Below, in pieces: positions 46,521 through 56,207 of a DNA stretch of 64,000 nt (position 1 is the stretch's first letter; every line of letters starts with the position of its first letter). The position numbers and the translations under genes were made by a program. The stretch lies in contig JADJOG010000045.1 in the NCBI GenBank assembly GCA_016713865.1, forward strand, positions 1-64,000, read 5' to 3'. Below the pieces are notes generated by a model that was not told the DNA's origin, searched no databases, and was given only the letters and a program-made list of their open reading frames with translations. Origin of the DNA: Flavobacteriales bacterium (lineage in GTDB: Bacteria; Bacteroidota; Bacteroidia; Flavobacteriales_F; PHOS-HE28).

Positions 46521-48541
46521 CGCAATTGGGAGAGCGCTTCCTGCACGGTGGGCACCGGGAGATGGCAGCTCTTCTCAACGCAGACAAAGATCATGCTCCC
46601 TGGCAGCGATTTCTCCCGCAGCAGCGGCAGTTGCGAACGATTCAATGTGCCCACGAACAGCCGATTTGCGATGTGGTGCGGTGCGAATTCTTGCCGCAGT
46701 CGCAGGGCCTCGGGGCCGGTGATGGCGATCTCATGCAGCGGCCAAGCCATCGCCTGCGCGAGCTGGCCCCAATTGCTGAAGGCCATGGGCGCCGTGGCCA
46801 AGCGGGGCAGCATGCCCTCGAGCATGCGTTGCGCCATGTCCAGCAAGCGCGCATCGTCGTGCAGGGTGCCTAAGGCGAAGAGCCCGCGCGCCATGGCGGA
46901 GTTCGATGCGGGAATCACATTGTCCTCCAGCTCCATGGGCCGTGCGATCAGTGGCGCATCCAGATCGCTGGTGAAGTGGAAGAAGCCGGTACGCTCGTCG
47001 CGGAAGTGCCGGATGGCGTGCTCGGCGAGTGCGAGCGCCTCGTTGAGCCATCGTTCGTTGAAAGTGACACCGTAGAGCGCGGTCAGCGCCTCGATCATGA
47101 AGGCGTGATCCTCCAAGTAGCCGTTGATGCTCGCGCGGCCATCCTTCCAACTGTGCCACAAGCCGCCGTTGGCTTGCCGGCAACTGGCGAGCAGATGCTC
47201 CATGCAACGCTCGGCGGAAGCAAGCCAGCGTTCTTCGCCGAAGATCTCATACGCATCGCAGAGACCGGTGATCATGAGTGCGTTCCAGCTCGTGAGGCAT
47301 TTGTCGTCGAGGCCGGGACGCTCGCGTTCGTTGCGCGCTTGCAGCAGTCGTGAACGGATGGATGCGATCCGCTCGCCAAGCTCCGTCTCGCTGATGCCGA
47401 AGGCGCCGGCGAAGTCGGCATCGTGCATGCCGCGCCGCAGGATGTTGCGCCCATGCTCCCAAAGTGCCTGCCCGCCGATATCGTAGTAAGCTTTCGCGAG
47501 GTCGTAGTCTGCGCCAAGGGCATCCTGCAGCTCCGCTTCGGTCCACACGTAGAAGCGGCCCTCTTCACCCTCGGTGTCGGCGTCGAGCGCGCTGCAGAAG
47601 GCGCCTTCGGGCGTGGTCATCTCGCGGGCGATGAAATCGAGCGTGTGCTCCACCACCTCGCAGTAGAGCGGCTTCTTCAAGGCTTGGAATGCGGTGCTGT
47701 AAAGCGATACGAGCTGCGCATTGTCGTACAGCATCTTCTCGAAGTGCGGCACTTTCCAGAGCGCATCGGTGCTGTAACGCGCGAAGCCGCCGCCTACTTG
47801 ATCGAAGATGCCGCCCAGCGCCATGCGGTCGAGGGTGAGTTCCACATGCTGCATCACGGCCTGGTCGCTCGTGAGCGCCGCGTGCCGCAACAGCATCTGG
47901 TAGTTGTTCGGCATCGGGAACTTGGGCACTTTGTCCGGGCCGCCATGCTGCTGATCGAATCGCGGCACCCATTGCTCCACAATGCGCTCCACGGCGCGTT
48001 TCGCTTCGGCCAGTGGCGCCTGCTCTTCCGGCGCGATCATGGTGCTGGCCACGCCGCGCTGCAATTGCGTGGCCTGCCGCATCACGCGCTCGGGATCCTC
48101 AGCCCAGGTGCGGTGCAGGTCAACGAGCACGCGGCTCCACTGCGCCGGCGGGAAGTAGGTGCCGCCATAGACGGGCCGGCCATCGGGCAGGGCGAAGCAG
48201 TTCAAGGGCCAGCCGCCGCGACCGGTCATCAGTTGCACGGCCGTCATATAGACGTGGTCCACATCGGGCCGCTCCTCGCGATCCACCTTCACGCATACAT
48301 AGCGCTCGTTCATCAGCGCTGCGATAGCGTCATCCACGAAGCTCTCGCGTTCCATCACATGGCACCAATGGCAACTGCTGTAGCCGATGCTGATGAGCAG
48401 GAGCTTCTGCTCGTCGCGCGCCTTCGTGAAAGCCTCATCGCCCCACGGGAACCAATCCACCGGATTGTGCGCATGTTGGAGCAGGTATGGGCTGCTTTCC
48501 TTCGCGAGCCTGTTGGGCCGATTACTTTGTCCGTGCGCCAT
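46517..48541 (-). CDS. Thioredoxin-domain / DUF255 (YyaL, SSP411-like) protein
   Basis: About 674 residues from the ATG at 48541 (MAHGQSNRPNRLAKESSPYLLQHAHNPVDW). The N-terminal thioredoxin-like domain has SIGYSSCHWCHVMERESF and VDREERPDVDHVYM; the rest is an (alpha/alpha)6-barrel with GGWPLNCF, GGIFDQVGGGFARYSTD, VPHFEKMLYDNAQL and a C-terminal sugar-epimerase-like fold. The family (YyaL, human SPATA20) is of uncertain function. The ATG overlaps the divergent gene's start by two bases, so one annotated start may be slightly off. Confidence 0.85.
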   Translation of the reverse strand: MAHGQSNRPNRLAKESSPYLLQHAHNPVDWFPWGDEAFTKARDEQKLLLISIGYSSCHWCHVMERESFVDDAIAALMNERYVCVKVDREERPDVDHVYMTAVQLMTGRGGWPLNCFALPDGRPVYGGTYFPPAQWSRVLVDLHRTWAEDPERVMRQATQLQRGVASTMIAPEEQAPLAEAKRAVERIVEQWVPRFDQQHGGPDKVPKFPMPNNYQMLLRHAALTSDQAVMQHVELTLDRMALGGIFDQVGGGFARYSTDALWKVPHFEKMLYDNAQLVSLYSTAFQALKKPLYCEVVEHTLDFIAREMTTPEGAFCSALDADTEGEEGRFYVWTEAELQDALGADYDLAKAYYDIGGQALWEHGRNILRRGMHDADFAGAFGISETELGERIASIRSRLLQARNERERPGLDDKCLTSWNALMITGLCDAYEIFGEERWLASAERCMEHLLASCRQANGGLWHSWKDGRASINGYLEDHAFMIEALTALYGVTFNERWLNEALALAEHAIRHFRDERTGFFHFTSDLDAPLIARPMELEDNVIPASNSAMARGLFALGTLHDDARLLDMAQRMLEGMLPRLATAPMAFSNWGQLAQAMAWPLHEIAITGPEALRLRQEFAPHHIANRLFVGTLNRSQLPLLREKSLPGSMIFVCVEKSCHLPVPTVQEALSQLR

Positions 48542-49124
48542 GGATGCTTCAAAGAAAACCGCTCTCGGGTTGACCGTGCGTGCCAAAGCGCATCGGGATC
48601 AACCGCGCAACGTGGGATCGCACGTCCAGCCGCAGGTGCGCGACCGCCGCTGGCCGGGCACCCTCATGGCCATCGGCGTTTTCGTTGGGCTGTTGAGCGC
48701 GCTCACCGTAGTGCCGTGGACGCTCATTGAGCACGGCCTGCTGCTGCGCTTCTTCATCGGCCTATGCTTCGTGGGCAATCTGCTGCCTTACGCGCGCTCC
48801 GGCCTGCGCATGGGCATGGAACGGCTCGAGTGGTTCCTGTTCAATCTGCTTGCGATCGGACCGTTGGTCACCTGCTCGCTCTTATGGGCGAACTTCATCT
48901 TCCACGGACCGGTCGTCAGCGGCACGCATGCGGTTGTGACGATTGATGATCATGGCACCTACCTCACGTACAATTTCAGCGATGATTATCTCGCGGAGCA
49001 TTGGATGGCGCGCAGCAATTACCGTGACTGGCCCGATGCGCACGGTCGCCGCTTGAACGTGAGTACCGCCACGGGCCTGCTCGGTTTCGAAGTTGTTGTG
49101 AAGAAGGTGCGCGCGACCGATTAA
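48540..49124 (+). CDS. Membrane protein of unknown function
   Basis: About 194 residues beginning MDASKKTALGLTVRAKAHRD, with a basic, soluble first 40 residues and then three hydrophobic segments (TLMAIGVFVGLLSALTVVPW, a second around FFIGLCFVGNLLPY and a third around FLFNLLAIGPLVTCSLLW). The last 70 residues form a charged, beta-rich domain (VVTIDDHGTYLTYNFS). No family recognised. The start codon overlaps the divergent gene's start in a CCATGG, leaving no room for a promoter; a downstream start near 48666 (MAIGVF) is possible. Confidence 0.6.
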   Translation: MDASKKTALGLTVRAKAHRDQPRNVGSHVQPQVRDRRWPGTLMAIGVFVGLLSALTVVPWTLIEHGLLLRFFIGLCFVGNLLPYARSGLRMGMERLEWFLFNLLAIGPLVTCSLLWANFIFHGPVVSGTHAVVTIDDHGTYLTYNFSDDYLAEHWMARSNYRDWPDAHGRRLNVSTATGLLGFEVVVKKVRATD

Positions 49125-49136
49125 TGGCGAGCGCAA

Positions 49137-49589
49137 CTATTGGTCGTTGAAGTCGATCACTTGCTCCAGCTCGAAGGGGAATCGCTTCTTGAGGGCGCCG
49201 TTGCGGCCGGCAATCGTGCCCTTGGCGCCCACTTTCACTTTCCCGCTCAGCGCGCTGGTGATCAGCATGATCATAACCGGTCCACCTTGCAGGTCGGCGT
49301 GCAGGTAAACGGGATAGACCTGCGCCTGCTTTCGCTCGAGCACCAAGGCTGAATCGAGCACGCCCTTGCCGATGAACTTGTCGTTGAGGAAGAGGTCCAC
49401 GTCAGGTTCTGCCACTTCGATCCGGAAGCCGTTCGGATTATCGATCCGTGCATCCACCCGAATGGCTACTGCCTTTTGGGTCAGGCTGATCAGCTCAACG
49501 TTGGTGATGTCGGTGAGCTCCACTTCCTTGAACGGCGAGCATGCTGCGAACGTGAGCGCGAGCAATGCGATCGATGCTTGCTTCTTCAT
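49137..49589 (-). CDS. LEA14-like (WHy domain) lipoprotein
   Basis: About 150 residues from the ATG at 49589 with a lipoprotein signal (KKQASIALLALTFAACS, Cys at the lipobox). The mature part is a single WHy/LEA14 beta-sandwich: VELISLTQKAVAIRVDARIDNPNGF, then PDVDLFLNDKFIGKG and LQGGPVMIMLITSALSGKVKVGAKG. Such proteins are linked to desiccation and stress in many organisms; here it is probably inner- or outer-membrane-attached in the periplasm. Convergent with the preceding gene; a palindromic element lies between it and the dipeptidase gene. Confidence 0.78.
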   Translation of the reverse strand: MKKQASIALLALTFAACSPFKEVELTDITNVELISLTQKAVAIRVDARIDNPNGFRIEVAEPDVDLFLNDKFIGKGVLDSALVLERKQAQVYPVYLHADLQGGPVMIMLITSALSGKVKVGAKGTIAGRNGALKKRFPFELEQVIDFNDQ

Positions 49590-49635
49590 GCGCATGGCTT
49601 TGCCATTTCAGTGCCAACTCCCTGATCCAAGTTCG

Positions 49636-49681
49636 TAGTTGGCACGATGCAGTAAGCTTGTAATCCGCTTACTGCCAACTG
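49636..49681. repeat. Imperfect inverted repeat (GTTGGC...GCAGTAAG / CTTACTGCCAACTG)
   Basis: The right arm (49668-49681) is the reverse complement of CAGTTGGCAGTAAG; the left arm (49636-49656) holds the same word interrupted by five bases. It lies in the gap between the dipeptidase and lipoprotein genes and shares its core with the perfect repeat at 11.1 kb, so it may act as a terminator for the dipeptidase gene. Confidence 0.65.
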
Positions 49682-49682
49682 A

Positions 49683-51056
49683 TTATCGCCTCCCGGTCGC
49701 AGCGAAATGCTGGAAGAAGCGAGGGATGGTGCGGATGCCTTGGAAGTAGTTGAATACGCCGTACTTCTCGTTGGGGCTGTGGATGTTGTCGCTGTCCAAG
49801 CCGAAGCCGAACAGAACGGTCTTGAGCCCCAGTTCAGCTTCGAAGAGCGCAACTATGGGGATGCTGCCGCCGCCGCGAGTGGGGATGGGCTTCTTGCAGA
49901 AGGTCTCCTCCATGGCTTTGCTCGCCGCGAGGTAAGCAGGGCTGTCAATCGGTGTAACGGCCGCTTCGCCACCATGGTGCGGGCGCACTTCCACTTTCAC
50001 GCCCGGAGGCGCGATTTTCTCGAAGTGATTCTTGAAGAGCTTGGTGATGGCGTCGCTCTTCTGGTTGGGCACCAGGCGCATGCTGAGCTTCGCGAAGGCC
50101 TTCGAGGGAAGCACGGTCTTGGCGCCCTCGCCGATGTATCCGGCCCAGATGCCGTTCACATCGAGGGTCGGGCGGATGCTGCTGCGCTCCTCGCTGGTGT
50201 AGCCCTTCTCGCCGCGCACAGCTTCGATGTTGAGGTCTTTCTTGTACTCCTCTTCGTTGAATGGCGCCTCGGCCAAAGCCTTGCGTTCAGCAGCACTCAA
50301 CTCTTGAACCGCATCATAGAAGCCTGGGATGGTGATGCGGCGGTCGGCGTCGTGCAGGCTGGCGATCATTTCGCAGAGCGCGTTGATCGGGTTGGCCACG
50401 GCGCCGCCATAAACGCCGCTGTGCAGGTCGCGGTTGGGACCGGTCACTTCCACCTCCACGTAACTGAGCCCGCGCAGGCCGGTGTTGATGCTCGGGCAAT
50501 CGTTGGCGATCATGGCCGTGTCGCTGATCAGCACCACATCGGCTTTTAAACGATCCTTGTTGGCTGCCACGAAGAGGCCGAGATTGTCGCTTCCCACTTC
50601 CTCTTCGCCCTCGATCATCACCTTCACATTGCAGGGCAGACCGCCACTCTTCATCATGGCCTCGATGGCCTTCACGTGCATGTAGAACTGGCCTTTGTCG
50701 TCGGCGCTGCCGCGAGCGTAAATGAGGTCATCCTTGATCACCGGGTCGAAGGGGCCGCTATGCCAGAGCTCGAGCGGGTCGGGCGGCTGCACATCGTAAT
50801 GGCCATAGACCAGCACGGTGGGCTTGGCGGGGTCCACAATCTTCTCGCCGTACACGATCGGGTGGCCTTTGGTGGGGCACACTTCAACCTTCTCCAAGCC
50901 AGCCTCAACCATGCGCTGCTTCACGGCATCGGCGCAGCGTGCCACATCGCTTTTGTATTTGGGGTCGGCGCTCACGCTAGGGATGCGCAGCAGGTCGAGC
51001 AACTCGTTGAGGAAGCGGTCCTTATGGGCGTCGATGTAGGCGTCGGTGGCGTTCAC
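49683..51056 (-). CDS. M20 family dipeptidase
   Basis: About 457 residues from a GTG at 51056 (NATDAYIDAHKDRFLNELLDLLRIPSVS). Metal ligands and catalytic acids are in VLVYGHYDVQPPDPL (His, Asp), IYARGSADDKGQFY, and IEGEEEVGSDNL (Glu pair). The dimerisation domain carries VTGPNRDLHSGVYGG, and the later ligand His is in GGGSIPIVALFEAE and DSDNIHSPNEKY. It hydrolyses dipeptides, probably in the cytosol (no signal peptide). A longer frame to 51212 exists but would overlap the divergent adhesin gene starting at 51175, so I reject it. Confidence 0.92.
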   Translation of the reverse strand: MNATDAYIDAHKDRFLNELLDLLRIPSVSADPKYKSDVARCADAVKQRMVEAGLEKVEVCPTKGHPIVYGEKIVDPAKPTVLVYGHYDVQPPDPLELWHSGPFDPVIKDDLIYARGSADDKGQFYMHVKAIEAMMKSGGLPCNVKVMIEGEEEVGSDNLGLFVAANKDRLKADVVLISDTAMIANDCPSINTGLRGLSYVEVEVTGPNRDLHSGVYGGAVANPINALCEMIASLHDADRRITIPGFYDAVQELSAAERKALAEAPFNEEEYKKDLNIEAVRGEKGYTSEERSSIRPTLDVNGIWAGYIGEGAKTVLPSKAFAKLSMRLVPNQKSDAITKLFKNHFEKIAPPGVKVEVRPHHGGEAAVTPIDSPAYLAASKAMEETFCKKPIPTRGGGSIPIVALFEAELGLKTVLFGFGLDSDNIHSPNEKYGVFNYFQGIRTIPRFFQHFAATGRR

Positions 51057-51174
51057 GAGCAGGTGGTTTTTATAGCCGCCGAATATAGGTGCAGTGCGCT
51101 GGGCAACCTTGGATGGGGGGATGCGGTCTTCGATTGGCGCCGAAGACCTATTTTTCAACGCGTTTCGGCACTCC

Positions 51175-53850
51175 ATGATGCCACTACGGCGGCTTGTTTG
51201 CTTGGCCTCCATGCCTCCGCGGTCGCGGTGTTTCGGTCAACTGGCGGTGACCACCAGCCAGTCACCCCTGGTAGATGGTGCAGAATGTCCTTTCGGGAAC
51301 GGGGTTTCAGCGACGAATATCACCTAAACACCTGACCCTGGTGCCCGAATGGCCATTCACCGCGACCAACTCGAACCTGGGATTGGACGCAGGCGTGATT
51401 CTTTAGTGGGCTTGGGCTCGATGCGGGGAGGATTCAGCATCCGGAACCTGGTGAGCAATGGCTTCGATTTCTTGCCGAACACCATTGGCGATGCTGATTT
51501 GCCGCCATTTCCGGTTTCGATGTTTATGATAAGGCCGTGCTTGAGTTCGATTTCATTCCAACAGGCGATACGCTGCGATTCAGATACGTTTTCGGCAGTG
51601 AAGAGTATCCGAATTACACCTGCGGTTCGGTAAATGATGTTTTCGGTTTCTTCTTGAGTGGCCGGGCATCAGTGGGCCATTCCAGAACAATGCAATGAAC
51701 CTCGCATTGGTCCCCGGCACGAAACATCCCCATCTGCATCAACACGGTTAATTCAGGGGTGGCAAGCCGGATTTGACGATACGAATTGCTTCAAGCCGAT
51801 CCGAATTGGCAAGCGAACAGCATTTACTTCGTTGATAATGCCGGTCAAAGCGGCGGCACCGTGACCTACGATGGCATGACGGTGGTGCTCACCGCTTTCG
51901 CACTGGTGCAATGTGGGACACAGTACCACATCAAAATCGCTATCGGGGATGGCACTGATCCGGTTCTCGATAGCGGCGTTTTCTTGAAGGCAGGCTCCTT
52001 CGCCAGCACCGGCCAAGTGATTCCCTGCCCTTGCACAGGATACCGGTGATTATAGGGAACACGATGCTCGAAGGCTGCAATCCGGTTGAGCTGAGCTTCA
52101 CGCGCTTGGGCGATACCACCACGGTCGATACCGTGGACATCACGGTTTCCGGCACCTCAACCCCGGGAGTCGACTACAGCATCATATTCCCCGAGTCAGC
52201 TCATTTATCCCCGTTGGCATTGAGACAATCGTCTTCACCTTCGATGTGCCCATCGACGCCGACGGCCCTGAGACCATCGTATTCACCATCCAACAGCTCG
52301 TTGAATGCGCCGGACAGGTGATTCAGACCGAGTTCACCTTCAACATCGACAGCCCGCCTCCATTAGTAGTTCAATCGAACAACATCAACGGCGTGTGTGG
52401 CCAAACGCACCTGCTTGCACCCAGTGTGAGCGGGGGCATGGGCCAGTACACATATGCTTGGAGCACAGGACAAACCACGTCATCGATAAGCGTCAACCCT
52501 GCTGTAACCACCACCTACTCCGTCACTGTAACCGATGTGTGCGGTATCGCGCCAATCACGGTCGATTTCACCGTGACCCTTCCGGTGTATTTGCCGCTTA
52601 CGCTGAATGTCACAAACGATACGCTGATTAACTGCTTAGGTACTGGGCCGATCTCAGCGTTCGGGGTAACTGGCGGCAACAATGTGTACCTGTACCAATG
52701 GACCTTGAACGGAGCAGTGGTTGGCAATACAGCAACGATCAATGTGCCGGCAGCCTCGCCGCCCCTCACTTATGTGGTCACGGTCACCGAAGGTTGCGGC
52801 AGCAGCATCCAGGACAGTGTGGTGGTTGGCACGGTGCCATTGGATCCGATCGTAATCTCAACAGACGGTGATCAGACGCCGATCTGCACTGGAGATACGG
52901 TCACGCTCACGATTACAGGCATCACGGGTGGCAATGGCGTTTATTCATGGCGCTGGTATGATCCGGATGGACTTCTCGTGGGCAATGGCTGGACGATCGA
53001 TGTGCCGGTGCTTGGAAATCAACCATACACCATCGATGCCATTGACCAATGCGGCAACACGGGCAGCACGGTCGTGAGCGCATTGTTGCCGATCTACGCG
53101 CCCTTCACGCTCGACCTTGGCGACGACAAGCTCCTTTGCGCCGGCGACAGCACCACTATCCATGCGCTTGTGACAGGAGGCAGTGGTTTCTACCACATCC
53201 TTTGGGCGGGCCCCGATAGTCTCACAGACCCGCTGTACTGGGTGAAGCCGGATGATGAGACCACCTATTCCGTGATGGTGCGCGACCAATGCGGCGAGGA
53301 ATTGACCGACGCGATCACCATCGAGGTGGAGCACATCCACATCGACATCCTCGTGAACAATCTGGGCCAAGATGATTGGTACCTGCAGGCCCAGACGTTG
53401 CCGTACGCGCGCACTTGGATCTGGGACATGGGCGATGGCACACGCTACCGGTATGATGAGGTACGGCACAGCTACCTCGACCTCGATGAGCACCTGGTGC
53501 GCCTGAAGATCGTGACCCCAAACGGATGCTTGGCTGAGGATTCCGTGCTGATCCGCCCTCCTGCGCACATCTACTTCCCGAACGCCTTCACCCCCGATGG
53601 CGATGGCCGCAACGATCTGTTCGGCCCAGCAGGGCATTACATCGATAAGTTCGGCATGACGATATTCGACCGCTGGGGCCAGGTGGTGTTCACCACTGAA
53701 GATGTGAATATCCAATGAGATGGCTCCGTGAACGGAAGCGGCGAAGCGATGACAGGTGTGTACGTTTACCGCTACTTCGCAGAAGGCCATTACTTCCCAC
53801 CCGTTGACGGCGTTGGGCATGTTACATTGATCAGGGGCAGCCAGGATTAG
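51175..53850 (+). CDS. Choice-of-anchor L / gliding-associated C-terminal (T9SS type B) surface protein, first copy (multiply frameshifted)
   Basis: The equivalent of the next gene but broken. A signal peptide (MPLRRLVCLASM) is followed in several frames by LAVTTSQSP, FTATNSNLGLDAGVIL, LEFDFIPTGDTLRFRYVFGSEEYPNY and FLSG, the choice-of-anchor L domain. From about 52246 one frame runs through Ig-like repeats to the CHU_C end (YFPNAFTPDGDGRNDLFGPAG, FDRWGQVVF). A TGA at 53716-53718 replaces an expected Trp (IQ-W-DGSVNG); beyond it the reading continues to the TAG at 53850. It should be exported by T9SS and held on the surface. Confidence 0.75.
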
Positions 53851-53865
53851 AAAACAACAAGAGCA

Positions 53866-56088
53866 ATGAAGACTCGAATCATCGTGACGGGGGCGGCGGG
53901 CATATTGCTGGGCGCGGCACAGGCTCAATTGGCGATCGATCAAAGCCTCACTCCCACGCAGCTCGTGCAGAATGTGCTGCTGGGATCCGGCGTCACTGTG
54001 AGCAATGTGAGCTTCAATGGGGTTCTGAACCCTGCGACTGCGCAGCCTGGCAGCGGATCCTTCACGGCCACGGGAAGCAATCTCGGGCTCTCGGCAGGCG
54101 TGCTGCTCACAAGCGGCGAGGTGCAGCAGGTGGCAGGGGCAGCCTCTTATTTCGCGAGCGGCTTCAACAGCACAGGTAGTGACCCTGACCTCGCGATACT
54201 GGCCAATCAGACCATCAACGACCGTGCGGTGCTCGAATTCGACTTCGTGCCCGTTGGCGACACGGTGAAGTTCCGCTACGTGTTCGGTTCTGAGGAATAC
54301 CCGGAGTATGTATGCACCACTTTCAATGATGCGTTCGGGTTCTTTCTCAGTGGCCCCGGCATAGCGGGCCCGTTCCAGAATGGCGCAATCAATATAGCCC
54401 GCGTACCGAATTCGAACATCCCGATCGCGATCAATACGGTGAACCCCGGCACTCCGGGCTCCTCTGGCGGTCAGGCATCCGTGTGCGCCGCGGCCGATCC
54501 CAACTGGCAGAGCAATAGCCAGTACTATGTGAACAACGGTGCAGGGGCTAGCGTGTGCTACGATGGCTTCACCGTGGTGCTCACGGCGCGGCATCCGGTG
54601 CAATGCGGCCAGACCTATCACATCAAGATGGCCATTGGCGATGGCTCGGACAGCTCGTTCGATAGTGGTGTGTTCCTCGAGGCCGGTAGCTTCACCAGCA
54701 CACCGTTCGTTCCATCGCTCACTCCGGGTCCGGGCATCATTGGCAACAATACGATCCAAGAGAGCTGCTACCCGGTAACGATCAATTTCTCGCAGACCGG
54801 TGCTGCGAGCGACACAAGCGTAGTCTATATCGTGGTCGGAGGCACGGCAACGCCCGGTGTCGATTACGTGCCTGCATTCCCCGATTCGCTGGTTTTCTAC
54901 CCAGGCGATACCATGATCACGTTCGTCTTCACGGTGCCTATCGATGCAGATGGCACCGAGACCATCGAACTCACGCTGATCTCTGAATCGCCTTGCGCGG
55001 GAGTCACAATAACGAACACGTTCATCTTCAACATCATCCAATCGCCGCAACTGGTGATCGTAGGCAATACCCAAGTGATCCCTTGCGGAGGATCAGCCAC
55101 TCTCACGCCAACGGTATCCGGTGGCTATCCGCCATACACCATCAGCTGGCCAGGCGGGTTGACAGGGCCGAGCATCACGGTTTCACCATTGGACAACACG
55201 GTGTATACCGCAACCGTGACCGATGATTGCGGAACAACTGCTGTCGCGCAGTTCTTCGTTGAGCTCGACCCCTTGCCACCGATCAACATGAGCATCATCG
55301 GGCCTAGTACGGTCATGGAGGCCTGCGATCGATCCGCAGTGAACATCATCCGGCCGCAAGGCGTGCCGGGCGATGTGACCATCACATTCTCATTCACCGG
55401 CAATGCCACGCCCGGCCAGGATTTCCAGTGGCCCGCCAGCGCCTTGATACCTGATGGCGTGCTGAACATCACCTTGCCCTTCGAACCGGGAGAGGATGGC
55501 ATCGCAGACGATGGCGAGACGACCACCATTACTGCCACGTTCACCGACGATTGCGGCCGCACGACTTCTGCAAGTGTCACATTCACCATCATCGATGCGC
55601 CTTTCCTGGGCGTGGAAACGGGCGACTTCGTTGTGGAGTGCCAGCCCGATAGCATGCTGCTGGTTGCTCAGGGAATCGGCGGAGTTGGCAACCTCAGCTA
55701 TTCGTGGTCGAATGGTACGGCCGGTCCTGCCACCTACGTGACGATACAGATTCCGGGCACCTATACGGTGACGGTCACCGACGAATGTGGTCGCACCGCC
55801 CAGGACATCGCGCAAGTGATCACCATCTGCGATGTGGTTATCCCGAACGTGATCACGCCCAACGGCGACGGCAGCAACGATCGCTTCGAGATTGAAGGCA
55901 TCCTGTACGTGAGCAACACCGTGAAGATCTACAACCGTTGGGGCCAGGAAGTGTTCTTCTCGAAGAACTACAAGAACCAATGGGATGGTGACGATCTTCC
56001 GGATGGCACCTATTTCTACGAGGTGACCGTTTCCCGAAGGGAAGAGCCTTACACAGGTCATTTGACGATCCTGCGTAACGGCTGGTAG
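53866..56088 (+). CDS. Choice-of-anchor L / gliding-associated C-terminal (T9SS type B) surface protein, second copy
   Basis: 740 residues, intact. Signal peptide (MKTRIIVTGAAGILLGAAQAQ), then the choice-of-anchor L domain (SNLGLSAGVLLTSG, RAVLEFDFVPVGDTVKFRYV, SEEYPEYVCTTFNDAFGFF) to about residue 290, a Calx-beta-like stretch (GGTATPGVDYVPAFPDSLVF), PKD/Ig-like repeats (TVSGGYPPYTISWPGG, GVGNLSYSWSNG) and the CHU_C sorting domain (PNVITPNGDGSNDRFEIEG, YNRWGQEVFFSKNYKNQWDG). It is a T9SS-exported adhesin or gliding protein. It lies 15 bases after its paralogue and is likely cotranscribed. Confidence 0.85.
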   Translation: MKTRIIVTGAAGILLGAAQAQLAIDQSLTPTQLVQNVLLGSGVTVSNVSFNGVLNPATAQPGSGSFTATGSNLGLSAGVLLTSGEVQQVAGAASYFASGFNSTGSDPDLAILANQTINDRAVLEFDFVPVGDTVKFRYVFGSEEYPEYVCTTFNDAFGFFLSGPGIAGPFQNGAINIARVPNSNIPIAINTVNPGTPGSSGGQASVCAAADPNWQSNSQYYVNNGAGASVCYDGFTVVLTARHPVQCGQTYHIKMAIGDGSDSSFDSGVFLEAGSFTSTPFVPSLTPGPGIIGNNTIQESCYPVTINFSQTGAASDTSVVYIVVGGTATPGVDYVPAFPDSLVFYPGDTMITFVFTVPIDADGTETIELTLISESPCAGVTITNTFIFNIIQSPQLVIVGNTQVIPCGGSATLTPTVSGGYPPYTISWPGGLTGPSITVSPLDNTVYTATVTDDCGTTAVAQFFVELDPLPPINMSIIGPSTVMEACDRSAVNIIRPQGVPGDVTITFSFTGNATPGQDFQWPASALIPDGVLNITLPFEPGEDGIADDGETTTITATFTDDCGRTTSASVTFTIIDAPFLGVETGDFVVECQPDSMLLVAQGIGGVGNLSYSWSNGTAGPATYVTIQIPGTYTVTVTDECGRTAQDIAQVITICDVVIPNVITPNGDGSNDRFEIEGILYVSNTVKIYNRWGQEVFFSKNYKNQWDGDDLPDGTYFYEVTVSRREEPYTGHLTILRNGW

Positions 56089-56207
56089 AGCTCGATCGTA
56101 TTCGTGCTCAAGTCAGTTGCAATGGTTGTTCGCAGTGCCTGAGATTTCGTTGCGGGGTGCGTCTTCGCTGAAGTGAACCGTATGCCTATGGTGGGTGTTT
56201 CACCATT

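Noticed and set aside
53716..53718. Recoding of TGA as Trp
   Set aside because: Many intact genes in the window end in TGA (for example the SDR, tsaB and photolyase genes), so the standard bacterial code is used.
52945..55074. Very long minus-strand open frame (709 codons) opposite the adhesin genes
   Set aside because: The translation is His/Arg/Ala-rich and opposite two well-supported proteins; GC-rich repeats keep the antisense frame open. The same holds for antisense frames opposite nrdA (80-1417), the DUF5686 gene and the YyaL gene.
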